Of a DNA stretch of 64,000 nt, positions 33,091-42,420 are shown in pieces. The notes under the pieces were generated by a model. It saw nothing but the letters and a program-made list of their open reading frames with translations. It had not been told where the DNA came from and ran no database searches. Position 1 is the stretch's first letter; every line of letters starts with the position of its first letter. Source of the DNA: Comamonas sp. B21-038 (GTDB lineage: Bacteria > Pseudomonadota > Gammaproteobacteria > Burkholderiales > Burkholderiaceae_C); the NCBI RefSeq assembly GCF_022387135.1, contig NZ_CP092462.1:744001-808000 (forward strand), given 5' to 3'. Both the position numbers and the translations under genes were made by a program.

Positions 33091-33564
33091 ATGAACACTG
33101 AACTCGATGCTTTCGACCTGGCTATCTTGGGCATCCTGCAGCGCGACAACCTGCGGCCCCAGCGTGAGGTGGCCGAGCTGGTGAACCTGTCGCCGGCGGC
33201 TGTGCAGCGCCGCATTCGCCGCCTGCAGGACAGCGGGGTCATCGCCACCAACACGGCGCAGCTCAGTCCGGAGGCCGTGGGCCGGCCGCTGACCATCTTT
33301 ATCGAGGTGCAGCTGGTCAATGAGCTCGATGCGTTGACCCAGGGCTTTCGCGCCCGCGTGGCGGCCGAGCCTGCTGTGCAGCAGTGCTACATGGTCACCG
33401 GGCAGACCGATTACCTGTTGGTGGTGACGGCCCGCGACATGCAGGAGTACCAGGCCATCACCCAGCGGCTGTTCGGTGGCGACCAGAATATCCAGCGCTT
33501 CAACACCTCGATTGCGCTGGCCACCCTCAAACGCAGCCTGCATTTGCCGCTGCCTGCGCGCTGA
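33091..33564 (+). CDS. Lrp/AsnC family transcriptional regulator
   Basis: A 157-residue regulator: N-terminal helix-turn-helix (LDAFDLAILGILQRDNLRPQ, then REVAELVNLSPAAVQRRIRRLQDSGVI) and a C-terminal RAM domain for amino acid binding (VQQCYMVTGQTDYLLVVTARDMQEYQ). It probably controls the divergent rhtA-type exporter in response to an amino acid. The target and ligand are inferred from the arrangement. Confidence 0.92.
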   Translation: MNTELDAFDLAILGILQRDNLRPQREVAELVNLSPAAVQRRIRRLQDSGVIATNTAQLSPEAVGRPLTIFIEVQLVNELDALTQGFRARVAAEPAVQQCYMVTGQTDYLLVVTARDMQEYQAITQRLFGGDQNIQRFNTSIALATLKRSLHLPLPAR

Positions 33565-33615
33565 ATCGGCTGTTTTGGGCGAGCAGGGTGGGGCGCAGCG
33601 ACGCGAAGAGGGTCC

Positions 33616-34368
33616 TTAATGCGCCACCGCCTGCACCGGCAGGAACTGCAGCAGGCTGCCGCCGGCCAGCCCCTGCACATAGCCAATCACCGCGCGCCGG
33701 TATTTCTCGGAGACGACATCGGCCATCAGGTCATTGCGGGCAATCATCTTGCCAAACTCGCGCTCGAAGCTCAGGTTGCGTTCGTTGGCATTGAGCTCGT
33801 TGCTCAGCAGCATCGCCTGGCCATTGCCCAGCTTGCGGTGGGTGAGCATCCAGTTGGCAATCTCCAGATTGCGCGAGGCGTTGTACACCGCCTGGGCATC
33901 GAGCCCATGGATCAAATAAAAGGTGGTGCGGCCGCCATAGGCGGTGATCAGCATGTCGGCCGTGGCCCAGGTGAAGGCGGCGACCCGGTCGCCCGCGAAT
34001 TCGGGTGCCAGCGCCATGCTCATGCCGGCAATGTCGCGTTGATCCAACAAATCCGGCCAGGGTTGCTGGTTTTCTATCGCTTCGCGCACGGCCTTCATCG
34101 CTGCTTCCCGGTTGTCGAAACCGCCCTTGCGCCACTCCTGAGGATTGCGGCGGTAGAGCTTGTCCATCAGCACATACAGGCTTTGCAGGTTGGCGCGCAT
34201 GCTCAACGTGGCCATGCGGTTCACATCGGACTGGCCCCATTCCTGGGCCTGCATGTCGCGTTCAGGGACTTTGCCACGGGTGGCGGGGGTGCTGGTGCAG
34301 CCCCCTTGCAGCAATAGCGCAGCCAGGCAGGCGGACATTCCAACAGATCGGGCGTAGCGATAGGGCAT
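33616..34368 (-). CDS. Predicted lipoprotein, unknown function
   Basis: A 250-residue protein with a lipoprotein signal peptide and lipobox LQGGC (Cys24). The mature part is mostly helical and polar with no recognised domain; visible stretches are ANLQSLYVLMDKLYRRNPQEWRKGG and TYGGRTTFYL-like ITAYGGRTTFYLIHGLDAQAVYNASRNLE. It appears to be a Burkholderiales-type conserved hypothetical. It is transcribed away from the thrS leader, with about 150 bases between the two start codons. Confidence 0.75.
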   Translation of the reverse strand: MPYRYARSVGMSACLAALLLQGGCTSTPATRGKVPERDMQAQEWGQSDVNRMATLSMRANLQSLYVLMDKLYRRNPQEWRKGGFDNREAAMKAVREAIENQQPWPDLLDQRDIAGMSMALAPEFAGDRVAAFTWATADMLITAYGGRTTFYLIHGLDAQAVYNASRNLEIANWMLTHRKLGNGQAMLLSNELNANERNLSFEREFGKMIARNDLMADVVSEKYRRAVIGYVQGLAGGSLLQFLPVQAVAH

Positions 34369-34520
34369 ATCTAATCGTCAAGGTCTGCTATCGTTTTGAT
34401 TATGGCAAGCGCGGTGGCGGCTGGATTGCGGGAAGACCAGCAGATTGCATCAGAATGTGGGAAAATGACAGTCGTTTTAGATTTCATCCACTGGTAAGAG
34501 CGAGAAAGGCAACATCGGTT

Positions 34521-34565
34521 ATGACACCGCGAACTACAACCACTTGGGGTTTGACTGGCCATTAA
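34521..34565 (+). CDS. Threonine-rich leader peptide of thrS
   Basis: A 14-codon [17 protein letters not shown], ends in TAA 121 bases before thrS. Six of 14 codons are Thr, four of them consecutive (ACT ACA ACC ACT, 34533-34544). It is followed by competing stems and an intrinsic terminator, the classic layout of ribosome-mediated attenuation. AAAGG at 34505-34509 may be the Shine-Dalgarno, 11 bases before the ATG. The peptide itself is not expected to have a function; stalling at the Thr codons when charged tRNA-Thr is scarce would be the signal. Confidence 0.85.
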   Translation: MTPRTTTTWGLTGH

Positions 34566-34580
34566 GGCCGGTGGTTCGCG
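34528..34580 (+). promoter_or_regulatory. thrS attenuator: pause stem 1:2 and antiterminator segment
   Basis: Segment 1 (CGCGAA 34528-34533 and CCAC 34540-34543, within the leader ORF) can pair with segment 2 (GTGG 34571-34574 and TTCGCG 34575-34580), with GGCC/GGCC (34557-34560, 34566-34569) inside. Segment 2 can instead pair through TTCGCGC (34575-34581) with GCGCGGA (34613-34619), the 5' arm of the terminator, which would block termination. A ribosome stalled at the Thr codons covers segment 1 and frees segment 2 for the antiterminator; one at the stop codon covers part of segment 2 and lets the terminator form. Confidence 0.8.
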
Positions 34581-34608
34581 CCTGTACGACGATTTCGTCT
34601 CCTCACAC

Positions 34609-34641
34609 CAAAGCGCGGACAAGCTCCGCGCTTTTTGCTTT
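34609..34641 (+). terminator. Attenuator terminator in the thrS leader
   Basis: AAAGCGCGGA (34610-34619) pairs with TCCGCGCTTT (34625-34634) around a 5-base loop and runs into TTTTGCTTTT. It lies between the Thr-rich leader ORF and the thrS ribosome binding site (TTAGGA, 34676-34681). Confidence 0.9.
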
Positions 34642-34686
34642 TCTGGGCGGCGCGGCTCTGTACAGCACGATTATTTAGGATTTCTC

Positions 34687-36618
34687 ATGGTTCAAATTAC
34701 GCTTCCCGATGGCTCCAAGCGCGACTATCCGGGCCCCGTGTCGGTGGCCGATGTCGCTGCATCGATTGGCGCCGGCCTGGCCAAGGCTGCGCTGGCTGGC
34801 AAGGTGGGTCTGGGCGACAACGCCAAGGTGGTGGACACCAGCTTTGTCATCGACCGCGACATGCCGCTGTCCATCGTGACGGCCAAGGACGCTGACGGCC
34901 TGGAAGTGATCCGCCACTCCACCGCCCACTTGCTGGCCTATGCCGTCAAGGAGCTGTTCCCGGAAGCCCAGGTCACCATCGGCCCGGTGATCGACAACGG
35001 CTTCTACTACGACTTCGCCTACAAGCGCCCTTTCACGCCCGAAGACCTGGTGGCGATCGAAAAGCGCATGGCCGAGCTGGCCAACAAGGACGAGCCCGTG
35101 GTGCGCCGCGTGCTGCCGCGCGACGAAGCCGTGGCCTACTTCAAGGGCCTGGGTGAGAACTACAAGGCCGAGATCATCGCCTCCATTCCCAGCAATGAAG
35201 ATGTGAGCCTGTACCGCGAAGGCGCGTTTGAAGACCTGTGCCGTGGCCCCCACGTGCCCAGCACCGGCAAGCTCAAGCACTTCAAGCTGATGAAGGTGGC
35301 AGGCGCCTACTGGCGTGGCGACCACAACAACGAGATGCTGCAACGCATCTACGGCACGGCCTGGGCCAGCAAGGACGATCTGCAGCAGTACCTGACGATG
35401 CTGGAAGAGGCCGAAAAGCGCGACCACCGCAAGCTGGGCCGCGAGCTCGACCTGTTCCACATCGACGAGCACTCGCCCGGCACCGTGTTCTGGCACCCCA
35501 AGGGCTGGTCGATCTGGCAAGAGGTCGAGCAGTACATGCGCAAGGTCTACCGCGACAACGGCTACCAGGAGGTGAAGGGCCCGCAGATTCTGGACAAGAC
35601 CTTGTGGGAGAAGACCGGCCACTGGGACAAGTACCGCGAGAACATGTTCACGACCGAGTCGGAAAAGCGCGAATACGCGCTCAAGCCGATGAACTGCCCC
35701 GGCCACATCCTCATCTACAAGCAAGGCATCAAGAGCTACCGCGATCTGCCGCTGCGCTTTGGTGAGTTTGGCGCCTGCCACCGCAACGAGCCCACCGGCT
35801 CGCTGCACGGCATCATGCGCGTGCGTGCCTTTACGCAGGATGACGGCCACATCTTCTGCCTGCCCGAGCAAATCCAGGCCGAGGTGACCGCGTTCACGGC
35901 GCTGCTGCAAAAGGTCTATGCAGACTTTGGCTTCACCAACATCCTCTACCGCCTGTCGACGCGCCCTGAAAAGCGCATCGGCACCGACGAGAGCTGGGAT
36001 GCGGCCGAAGCGGCACTGGCCGAAGGCCTGCGCGCCTCGGGTTGCGAGTTCGAATACCTGCCGGGCGAGGGCGCGTTCTACGGCCCCAAGATCGAGTACA
36101 CCCTGAAGGACGCACTGGGCCGTGAATGGCAGTGCGGCACCATCCAGGTCGACCCGAACCTGCCCGAGCGTCTCGATGCCGAGTTCGTCGGCGAAGACGG
36201 CGAGCGCCACCGCCCCATCATGCTGCACCGTGCGATCGTGGGCTCGCTCGAGCGCTTCATCGGCATCCTGATCGAGCAGCACGCCGGCGCGCTGCCCGCC
36301 TGGCTGGCGCCCACGCAAGTGGCGGTGCTCAACATCACCGACGCACAAGGCGCCTACGTGCAGGAAGTGGCCGACAAACTGCGTAAGGCCTTGCCGTTCC
36401 AAGGGCTGCGTGTGGTTACCGATCTGCGCAATGAGAAGATTACGTATAAAATACGGGAGCATTCGTTGCAAAAGCTGCCCTATATTCTTGTCGCCGGCGA
36501 CAAGGAAAAGGCAGCCGGAGCCGTAGCAGTGCGCGCCCGGGGCGGTAAAGACCTCGGTGTGATGTCCGTAGATGCATTCGTAGAACTGATTGCCCAGGAC
36601 ATCGCCGCTAAAGCGTAA
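34687..36618 (+). CDS. thrS: Threonyl-tRNA synthetase
   Basis: A 643-residue class II aminoacyl-tRNA synthetase, close to E. coli ThrRS (642). Domains in order: TGS (about 1-62), editing domain with [16 protein letters not shown] (near 77-92), catalytic core with motif 2 region [15 protein letters not shown] and motif 3 [16 protein letters not shown], and a C-terminal anticodon-binding domain with [24 protein letters not shown] lies 7 bases before the ATG. Expression is probably controlled by the Thr leader/attenuator upstream, in contrast to the translational autocontrol known in E. coli. infC follows. Confidence 0.97.
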   Translation: MVQITLPDGSKRDYPGPVSVADVAASIGAGLAKAALAGKVGLGDNAKVVDTSFVIDRDMPLSIVTAKDADGLEVIRHSTAHLLAYAVKELFPEAQVTIGPVIDNGFYYDFAYKRPFTPEDLVAIEKRMAELANKDEPVVRRVLPRDEAVAYFKGLGENYKAEIIASIPSNEDVSLYREGAFEDLCRGPHVPSTGKLKHFKLMKVAGAYWRGDHNNEMLQRIYGTAWASKDDLQQYLTMLEEAEKRDHRKLGRELDLFHIDEHSPGTVFWHPKGWSIWQEVEQYMRKVYRDNGYQEVKGPQILDKTLWEKTGHWDKYRENMFTTESEKREYALKPMNCPGHILIYKQGIKSYRDLPLRFGEFGACHRNEPTGSLHGIMRVRAFTQDDGHIFCLPEQIQAEVTAFTALLQKVYADFGFTNILYRLSTRPEKRIGTDESWDAAEAALAEGLRASGCEFEYLPGEGAFYGPKIEYTLKDALGREWQCGTIQVDPNLPERLDAEFVGEDGERHRPIMLHRAIVGSLERFIGILIEQHAGALPAWLAPTQVAVLNITDAQGAYVQEVADKLRKALPFQGLRVVTDLRNEKITYKIREHSLQKLPYILVAGDKEKAAGAVAVRARGGKDLGVMSVDAFVELIAQDIAAKA

Positions 36619-36668
36619 CAAGCCTACCCAGGCACTGAAAGGCTTTGGACAGCGTGGACTGCGTTAAT

Positions 36669-36700
36669 AGCAGCTACGCTGTCGTAGCTTTTAAATTTTT
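36669..36700 (+). terminator. Weak hairpin with U-rich tail between thrS and infC
   Basis: AGCTACG (36673-36679) pairs with CGTAGCT (36684-36690) around CTGT and is followed by TTTAAATTTTT. It may be a leaky terminator or processing site that lowers infC relative to thrS. infC's own ribosome binding site follows directly. Confidence 0.5.
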
Positions 36701-36712
36701 AGGGTGAAAGCC

Positions 36713-37321
36713 ATAGCTACTGAATTCCGTGATCGCCGCCACCGCGAAGAGCGCAAACACCGTCTGAACCGTGAGATTCAGGCACCTGAAGTGCGTCTGT
36801 CCGGTCCTGATAATGAACCCCTGGGCATCGTGCCGCTGATGGAAGCGCTGCGCATGGCCGGAGAGCTGGATGTTGACCTGGTCGAGATCGTCGCCACGGC
36901 CACGCCTCCAGTGTGCCGCCTGATGGACTACGGCAAGTTCAAGTATCTGGAGCAGAAGAAGGCGGCCGAGGCCAAGGCCAAGCAAACCGTCATCGAAATC
37001 AAGGAAATCAAGTTCCGTCCCGGTACTGATGATGGCGACTACAACGTCAAGATGCGCAATATCCGCCGCTTCCTGGCTGACGGCGACAAGGTCAAGGTGA
37101 CCCTGCGCTTCCGTGGTCGTGAAATCACCCACCAGAACCTGGGCATGGACCTGCTCAACCGCATCCGCGACGAGCTGGCCGACCTGATCCAGGTCGAGCA
37201 GTTCCCCAAGCTGGAAGGCCGCCAGATGATCATGATGATCGCCCCGGCGCGCAAGAAGCCCGGTGGCGCTGCCGCTGGCAAGCCGGTGGAGGGAAATTCC
37301 TCCCCAGTAGCCACAGCTTAA
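36713..37321 (+). CDS. infC: Translation initiation factor IF-3
   Basis: A 202-residue factor that binds the 30S subunit and checks the start codon. It has the N-domain ([20 protein letters not shown]), the linker helix and the C-domain ([33 protein letters not shown]). The start proposed is ATA at 36713 ([13 protein letters not shown]), because AGGGTGA (36701-36707), a good match to the anti-Shine-Dalgarno, sits 5-6 bases before it. The GTG at 36704 lies within that motif and has no ribosome binding site of its own. Rare AUU/AUA/AUC starts are the known basis of IF-3 autocontrol. Confidence 0.95.
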   Translation: MATEFRDRRHREERKHRLNREIQAPEVRLSGPDNEPLGIVPLMEALRMAGELDVDLVEIVATATPPVCRLMDYGKFKYLEQKKAAEAKAKQTVIEIKEIKFRPGTDDGDYNVKMRNIRRFLADGDKVKVTLRFRGREITHQNLGMDLLNRIRDELADLIQVEQFPKLEGRQMIMMIAPARKKPGGAAAGKPVEGNSSPVATA

Positions 37322-37344
37322 AGAAGCGGTTAGAATACCGGATT

Positions 37345-37377
37345 ACCGACAAGCGGCTTAGGCCGCTTTCGGTTTTT
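37345..37377 (+). terminator. Intrinsic terminator after infC
   Basis: ACCGA-C-AAGCGGC (37345-37357) pairs with GCCGCTT-TCGGT (37362-37373) with one bulged base and a TTAG loop, followed by TTTT. It separates infC from rpmI-rplT. Confidence 0.85.
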
Positions 37378-37560
37378 AGCAGAGCAGCGGCGGCGCCTGC
37401 CGGAGTCCGGGGTCTTGACCCTGGTGCCTCGGAGGGGTGCAGTCAACACTCTGCGCATTGATAGAGTAGATGTAATCTAGGTCTGTCACAGAAGTGGCTC
37501 GGGGCCAAAACAAGTTCCGTCATGGCGATGGAACGCCTCACGAGCACAAACATAAGGAGC
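37378..37560 (+). promoter_or_regulatory. rpmI-rplT leader region
   Basis: The roughly 190 bases between the infC terminator and rpmI are structured: TTGAC (37418-37422) can pair with GTCAA (37442-37446), with TGC/GCA and CCTC/GAGG pairs inside. In enterobacteria ribosomal protein L20 represses rpmI-rplT by binding a leader structure that mimics 23S rRNA; this region is where such a site would be, but no match to that structure was established. A promoter must also lie here; TAATCT near 37472 is a weak -10 candidate. Confidence 0.3.
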
Positions 37561-37566
37561 ATTCAC

Positions 37567-37770
37567 ATGCCCAAAATGAAGACCAAAAGCAGCGCGAAGA
37601 AGCGTTTTCGCGTTCGTCCAGGTGGCACCGTCAAGCGCGGTCAAGCCTTCAAGCGTCACATCTTGACCAAGAAGACCACCAAGAACAAGCGCCATCTGCG
37701 TGGTGCAACCGCTGTGCATGAGACCAACATGGGTCACATGGCACAAATGTTGCCCGGCATGGGCCTGTAA
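37567..37770 (+). CDS. rpmI: 50S ribosomal protein L35
   Basis: A 67-residue, Lys/Arg-rich protein: [40 protein letters not shown]. Part of the large ribosomal subunit. AAGGAG lies 8 bases before the ATG. Followed by rplT after 26 bases. Confidence 0.97.
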   Translation: MPKMKTKSSAKKRFRVRPGGTVKRGQAFKRHILTKKTTKNKRHLRGATAVHETNMGHMAQMLPGMGL

Positions 37771-37796
37771 TTCACTGACGAACTAGGAGAAAACAC

Positions 37797-38156
37797 ATGC
37801 CTCGCGTCAAACGTGGTGTAACGGCACGCGCCCGTCACAAAAAAGTTCTGGCCCTTGCTAAGGGTTTCCGCGGTCGCCGTGGTAACGTTTTCCGCGTTGC
37901 CAAGCAAGCGGTAATGAAGGCAGGCCAGTACGCCTACCGTGACCGTCGTACCAAGAAGCGCGTGTTCCGCCAACTGTGGATCGCCCGTATCAATGCCGCT
38001 TCCCGTGAACTGGGCCTGACCTACAGCCAGTTCGCCAACGGCCTGAAGAAGGCCGCCATTGAAATCGACCGCAAGATGCTGGCCGATATCGCCGTGCACG
38101 ACAAGGCTGCTTTTGCAGCTATCGTCGACCAAGTCAAGGCCAAGCTGGCTGCCTAA
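37797..38156 (+). CDS. rplT: 50S ribosomal protein L20
   Basis: A 119-residue protein that binds 23S rRNA early in 50S assembly: [60 protein letters not shown]. In many bacteria it also represses its own operon. AGGAGA before the ATG. Same transcription unit as rpmI. Confidence 0.98.
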   Translation: MPRVKRGVTARARHKKVLALAKGFRGRRGNVFRVAKQAVMKAGQYAYRDRRTKKRVFRQLWIARINAASRELGLTYSQFANGLKKAAIEIDRKMLADIAVHDKAAFAAIVDQVKAKLAA

Positions 38157-38205
38157 GGTCACGATCGGTAGTTACTGTTGATTTGGTAGCTGCTGGTGCA
38201 CACAC

Positions 38206-38248
38206 AGCAAGGGCTAGGGCTTGAAAAGGCGCTAGCCCTTGTTTTTTT
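38206..38248 (+). terminator. Intrinsic terminator between rplT and pheS
   Basis: CAAGGGCTAG and CTAGCCCTTG form a 10-bp stem around a 14-base loop, followed by seven T. I looked for a Phe-rich leader ORF in front of it, as in E. coli pheM, and found none, so it is taken as the end of the ribosomal-protein transcript. Confidence 0.82.
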
Positions 38249-38298
38249 ATCGCCAGGCTGTCTTTTGCGGCCCGGCACCAAAGTCGATAAGAGTCGAT

Positions 38299-39354
38299 AT
38301 GAACGAGTTGGATTCTCTGGTCGAAAGCGCGCAACAGTTGTTTGCGCAGGCCCATACCCCCGCTGATCTGGAAAACGCCAAGGCGCAGTTTCTGGGCAAG
38401 TCGGGCAAGATGACCGAGCTCATGAAGGGCATGGCACAGCTTTCCGTCGAAGAGAAAAAATCGCGCGGCGCCGCCATCAATGTGGCCAAGCAGGCGATTG
38501 AGGCGGCCTTGACGGCGCGCCGCAAGGCGCTGGCCGATGCCGAGCTGCAAGCCCACCTCAAGGCCGAAGTGCTGGATGTAACCCTCCCCGGCCGCCGCCG
38601 TGGCAGCGGTGGTCTGCACCCGGTGTCCATCACGATGGAGCGCATCGAAGGCATCTTCGGCTCCATGGGCTTCGATGTGGCCGAAGGCCCCGAGATCGAA
38701 TCCGACTGGTTCAACTTCACCGCGCTCAACACGCCGGAAGACCATCCCGCGCGCTCCATGCACGACACCTTCTATGTGGAAGGCGGCACGCAGCACGCGC
38801 CCAATCTGCTGCGCACGCACACCAGCCCGATGCAGGTGCGCCATGCCGTGCAGCACGTCAAGCGCTACCGCAACCTGATCGACGCGGGCCAGACCATGCC
38901 CGAGATTCGCGTGATCGCCCCGGGCCGCACCTACCGCGTGGATTCGGACGCCACCCACTCGCCGATGTTCCACCAGTGCGAAGGCCTGTGGATTGGCGAG
39001 AACGTGAGCTTCAAGGACCTCAAGGTCGTGTTCACCGACTTCTGCAAGACCTTCTTCGAGCAGGATGACCTGGTGCTGCGCTTCCGCCCCAGCTTCTTCC
39101 CGTTCACCGAGCCCTCGGCCGAGATCGACATCCAGTTCCAGAGCGGGCCGCTGGCCGGCCGCTGGCTGGAAGTCTCGGGCGCTGGCCAGGTGCACCCCAA
39201 CGTGGTGCGCAACATGGGCCTGGACCCCGAGAAATACATTGGCTTTGCCTTTGGCATGGGCCCTGACCGCCTGACCATGCTGCGTTATGGCGTCAATGAC
39301 CTGCGCCTGTTCTTTGACGGCGACATCCGTTTCCTGTCGCAGTTCCAGTCATGA
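38299..39354 (+). CDS. pheS: Phenylalanyl-tRNA synthetase alpha subunit
   Basis: A 351-residue class II synthetase subunit that carries the catalytic site of the alpha2-beta2 enzyme. N-terminal coiled coil (about 1-85), then the core with [24 protein letters not shown], motif 2 region [33 protein letters not shown] and motif 3 [24 protein letters not shown] is chosen as start by homology; a longer frame exists. A short ORF overlaps its stop codon and leads to pheT. Confidence 0.97.
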   Translation: MNELDSLVESAQQLFAQAHTPADLENAKAQFLGKSGKMTELMKGMAQLSVEEKKSRGAAINVAKQAIEAALTARRKALADAELQAHLKAEVLDVTLPGRRRGSGGLHPVSITMERIEGIFGSMGFDVAEGPEIESDWFNFTALNTPEDHPARSMHDTFYVEGGTQHAPNLLRTHTSPMQVRHAVQHVKRYRNLIDAGQTMPEIRVIAPGRTYRVDSDATHSPMFHQCEGLWIGENVSFKDLKVVFTDFCKTFFEQDDLVLRFRPSFFPFTEPSAEIDIQFQSGPLAGRWLEVSGAGQVHPNVVRNMGLDPEKYIGFAFGMGPDRLTMLRYGVNDLRLFFDGDIRFLSQFQS

Positions 39355-39518
39355 AAACGGAGCGTGCGGTGCTGCAGATGGGCGATGCCATCCCCAGCGC
39401 CCGGGCAGCAGGTGCTGCCACCCGCTCCCCATTGAAACGCAAGAACGCCCTGCCTGCCGATGCCCGACATGGCACTGCAGGCCTGAACGCCAAAGAGTCC
39501 GACTATGCAATTTCCTGA
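39351..39518 (+). CDS. Possible small ORF linking pheS and pheT
   Basis: A 55-residue ORF starts in the pheS stop codon (ATGA, 39351-39354) and ends 11 bases inside pheT, covering the entire 150-base spacer. Predicted product [20 protein letters not shown] and so on is basic and Ala-rich, with no recognised domain. It could be a real small protein or serve to carry ribosomes from pheS to pheT. Coding potential cannot be judged from one sequence. Confidence 0.3.
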   Translation: MKTERAVLQMGDAIPSARAAGAATRSPLKRKNALPADARHGTAGLNAKESDYAIS

Positions 39519-41958
39519 ATCCTGGTTGCGCCAATACTGCAACCCGTCGCTGACCACCCAAGAGCTGGCCGATACCTTGACCATGGCGGGTCTCGAGGTC
39601 GAAGAGCTCGACCCTGTCGCGCCTCCGTTCACCGGCATCGTTGTCGGTGAGATCAAAGAAGCCGTGCAGCACCCTGATGCCGACCGCCTGCGTGTCTGCC
39701 AGGTCGATGTGGGCGGCCCTGAGCTGCTGAACATCGTTTGCGGCGCGCCCAATGCGCGCGTCGGCATCCGCATCCCCTGCGCCACCGTGGGCGCCGAGCT
39801 GCCACCCGGCGCAGACGGCAAGCCTTTCAAGATCAAGATCGGCAAGCTGCGCGGCGTGCAAAGCTTTGGCATGCTGTGCTCGGCCAAGGAGCTGGGCATT
39901 GCCGATGACCACGGCGGTCTGCTGGAGCTGCCCGCCGATGCGCCGCTGGGCCAGGACGTGCGCGAGTACCTGAACCTCGACGACACCTTGTTCACCCTCA
40001 AGCTCACGCCCAATCTGGCGCACTGCCTGTCGGTCTACGGCGTGGCGCGCGAGCTGTCGGCACTGACCGGCACGCCGCTCCAGGCGCTGTCCTTCCCGGC
40101 CGCTGCGGTGGCTTCGCAAGACAAGCTGCCCGTCAAGATCGAGGCGACCGACCTGTGCGGCCGTTTCTCCGGCCGCATCGTGCGCAACGTCAACACCCAG
40201 GTCAAGACCCCGCAGTGGATGGTGGACCGCCTGGCCCGCTGCGGCCAGCGCGCTGTCAGCCCCCTGGTCGACATCTCCAACTACGTGATGTTCGAGCTGG
40301 GCCGTCCCAGCCACATCTTCGATCTGGACAAGATCAGCGGCGGCCTGAGCGTGCGCTGGGGCAAGCAGGGCGAGACGCTCAAGCTGCTCAACGGCAACAC
40401 CATCACGATCGACGACTTCCTCAAGGTCGGCGTGATCGCGGACGCGCACGGCCTGGAGTCGCTGGCCGGCATCATGGGTGGCGACGCCACGGCCGTGTCC
40501 GATGACACCAGGAACATCTACATCGAAGCGGCCTTCTGGTTCCCCAAGGCGGTGGCCGGCCGCTCGCGCCACTTCAACTTCTCGACCGACGCGGGCCACC
40601 GCTTCGAGCGCGGTGTGGACCCCCAGTTCACCACCGAGCATATCGAGCGCATCACCCAGCTGGTGCTGGAGATCTGCGGCACGTCTGAGACGCAGGTGGC
40701 TGCCATGGACGACCAGCAGCCCAACATGCCTGCGCCCAAGACGGTGCAGCTGCGCGTGGCACGTGCTGCCAAGGTCATCGGCATGCCGGTGACCCAGCAG
40801 CAATGCCTGGATGCGCTCAACGGCCTGGGCCTGCCTGCCACCGTGGTGCAAGAAGGTGTGATCAGTGTGACCGCGCCTACCTTCCGCTTCGACATCAACC
40901 TGGAAGAAGACCTGGTTGAGGAAATCGCGCGGATGATTGGCTACGAAAACCTGCCCACCAGCAAGCCGCTGGCGCCGATCTCGCCCAAGCTGCGTGCCGA
41001 AAACTCCCGCAGCCCTTACGCCGTGCGCCATGTGCTGGCCGGCCTGGGCTACCAGGAGACCATCAACTTCAGCTTTGTCGAAGAGAAGTGGGAGCAAGAG
41101 CTGGCCGGCAACCAAGATGCCATCAAGCTGCTCAACCCCATCGCCAGCCACCTGAGCGTGATGCGCTCTTCGTTGCTGGGCTCGCTGCTGCAGGTGCTCA
41201 AGTTCAATGTGGACCGCAAGGCACAGCGCGTGCGCGTGTTCGAGCTGGGCCGCGTGTTCTTCAAGGACGACTCGGTCGCCGAGTCCGACACCACCGTCAA
41301 GGGCTTCCACCAGCCCATGCGCGTGGCCGGCCTGGCCTACGGCGCAGCCGAGCAGCTGCAATGGGGCCGCGACGAGACCAAGGTCGATTTCTACGACGTC
41401 AAGGGCGATGTCGAGGCGCTGCTCGCGCCGCTCAAGCCGGTGTTTGAAGCGGCCGAGCACCCCGCGCTGCACCCCGGCCGTTGCGCCCGCGTGCTGCTGG
41501 ACGGCAAGGCCATCGGCTTTGTCGGCGAGCTGCACCCCCAGTGGCGCCAGCAATGGGATCTGGCCCAGGCGCCGGTGATGTTCGAGCTGGCCCTCGATGC
41601 CGTGCTGGCACGCCAGGTACCGGTGTTCGCGCCAGTGGCCAAGCACCAGGTGGTCGAGCGCGACATCGCCGTCGTGGTCAAGGAAGCCGTTACCCACGCC
41701 CAGGTCATGCAGGCCATCATGGCTGCCAGCGCAGGTGCTATCCTGCGCAGTGCCGTGCTGTTCGACGTGTTCCGGCCCAAGAAGCTCAAGGCCGGTGAAG
41801 AGGCCGCCGCCGGCAGCCTGGCCCAGGACGAGAAGAGCCTGGCCGTGCGTCTGAGCCTGGGCCATGACGAGCGCGCGCTGGAAGACACCGAGATCGAAGC
41901 GGCCGTGCAGGCCGTGGTGGAACAACTCACACAAAGCCTGGGTGCGCGTCTGCGCTGA
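39505..41958 (+). CDS. pheT: Phenylalanyl-tRNA synthetase beta subunit
   Basis: An 817-residue subunit that binds tRNA and edits Tyr-tRNA-Phe. Domains: N-terminal tRNA-binding OB fold (about 40-155, [20 protein letters not shown]), B3/B4 editing domain (about 215-400), B5 (about 405-480), a core class II-like domain, and the C-terminal anticodon-binding FDX-ACB domain ([20 protein letters not shown], ending [10 protein letters not shown]). Length is normal for the bacterial enzyme. Confidence 0.97.
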   Translation: MQFPESWLRQYCNPSLTTQELADTLTMAGLEVEELDPVAPPFTGIVVGEIKEAVQHPDADRLRVCQVDVGGPELLNIVCGAPNARVGIRIPCATVGAELPPGADGKPFKIKIGKLRGVQSFGMLCSAKELGIADDHGGLLELPADAPLGQDVREYLNLDDTLFTLKLTPNLAHCLSVYGVARELSALTGTPLQALSFPAAAVASQDKLPVKIEATDLCGRFSGRIVRNVNTQVKTPQWMVDRLARCGQRAVSPLVDISNYVMFELGRPSHIFDLDKISGGLSVRWGKQGETLKLLNGNTITIDDFLKVGVIADAHGLESLAGIMGGDATAVSDDTRNIYIEAAFWFPKAVAGRSRHFNFSTDAGHRFERGVDPQFTTEHIERITQLVLEICGTSETQVAAMDDQQPNMPAPKTVQLRVARAAKVIGMPVTQQQCLDALNGLGLPATVVQEGVISVTAPTFRFDINLEEDLVEEIARMIGYENLPTSKPLAPISPKLRAENSRSPYAVRHVLAGLGYQETINFSFVEEKWEQELAGNQDAIKLLNPIASHLSVMRSSLLGSLLQVLKFNVDRKAQRVRVFELGRVFFKDDSVAESDTTVKGFHQPMRVAGLAYGAAEQLQWGRDETKVDFYDVKGDVEALLAPLKPVFEAAEHPALHPGRCARVLLDGKAIGFVGELHPQWRQQWDLAQAPVMFELALDAVLARQVPVFAPVAKHQVVERDIAVVVKEAVTHAQVMQAIMAASAGAILRSAVLFDVFRPKKLKAGEEAAAGSLAQDEKSLAVRLSLGHDERALEDTEIEAAVQAVVEQLTQSLGARLR

Positions 41959-41980
41959 TCCCATACGCGAGGATTGCTAT

Positions 41981-42307
41981 ATGGAATTCACCGTTGAAAG
42001 CCTGGAACAACCTGCGCTGACCAAGGCGCAACTGGCCGACATGCTGTTTGACAACATCGGACTGAACAAGCGCGAAGCCAAGGACATGGTCGATGCCTTT
42101 TTCGACCTGATCTCGGAGAGCTTGATCAAGGGCGAAGATGTGAAGCTGTCGAGCTTTGGCAACTTCCAGGTGCGCATGAAGAAGGCCCGCCCCGGCCGCA
42201 ATCCGCGCACCGGAGAAGAGGTGCCGATCGAGGCGCGCCGCGTGGTGACCTTCCATGCCAGCGGCAAACTCAAGGATTCGGTGCAGGCCCCCGCCGACAT
42301 GGGATGA
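41981..42307 (+). CDS. ihfA: Integration host factor alpha subunit
   Basis: A 108-residue DNA-bending protein that works as a heterodimer with IhfB. Typical features are [40 protein letters not shown] and the DNA-inserting arm [20 protein letters not shown]. The start [10 protein letters not shown] is placed by homology and AGGA at 41970-41973. It follows pheT by 22 bases, the same arrangement as in many Proteobacteria. Confidence 0.96.
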   Translation: MEFTVESLEQPALTKAQLADMLFDNIGLNKREAKDMVDAFFDLISESLIKGEDVKLSSFGNFQVRMKKARPGRNPRTGEEVPIEARRVVTFHASGKLKDSVQAPADMG

Positions 42308-42420
42308 CGCAGGCCCTGGGCGCTCGGCTCCCTGCAGTGCGTTGGCACTGAAGGTCAAACCGTCGCCCGCTTTCGCCTATATGCAACACGGCCGCTTTCG
42401 CGGCTGTTTACAATTTATCC

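Noticed and set aside
34566-34608. A tRNA-like look (GGTTCGCGCC, then CACACCA) upstream of thrS
   Set aside because: No acceptor, D-arm or anticodon arm can be folded; the sequence is explained by the attenuator segments.
34675-36621. A 648-codon minus-strand open frame opposite thrS, and similar long frames opposite murA (29596-31533) and pheT (39349-41964)
   Set aside because: They mirror well-recognised genes codon for codon in antisense and have no family features; high GC at the third codon position removes stop codons in that frame.
38157-38250. A possible pheM-like leader peptide/attenuator for pheS
   Set aside because: A terminator is present, but no short ORF with Phe codons precedes it; the reading frames there contain no Phe run and the region directly follows the rplT stop.
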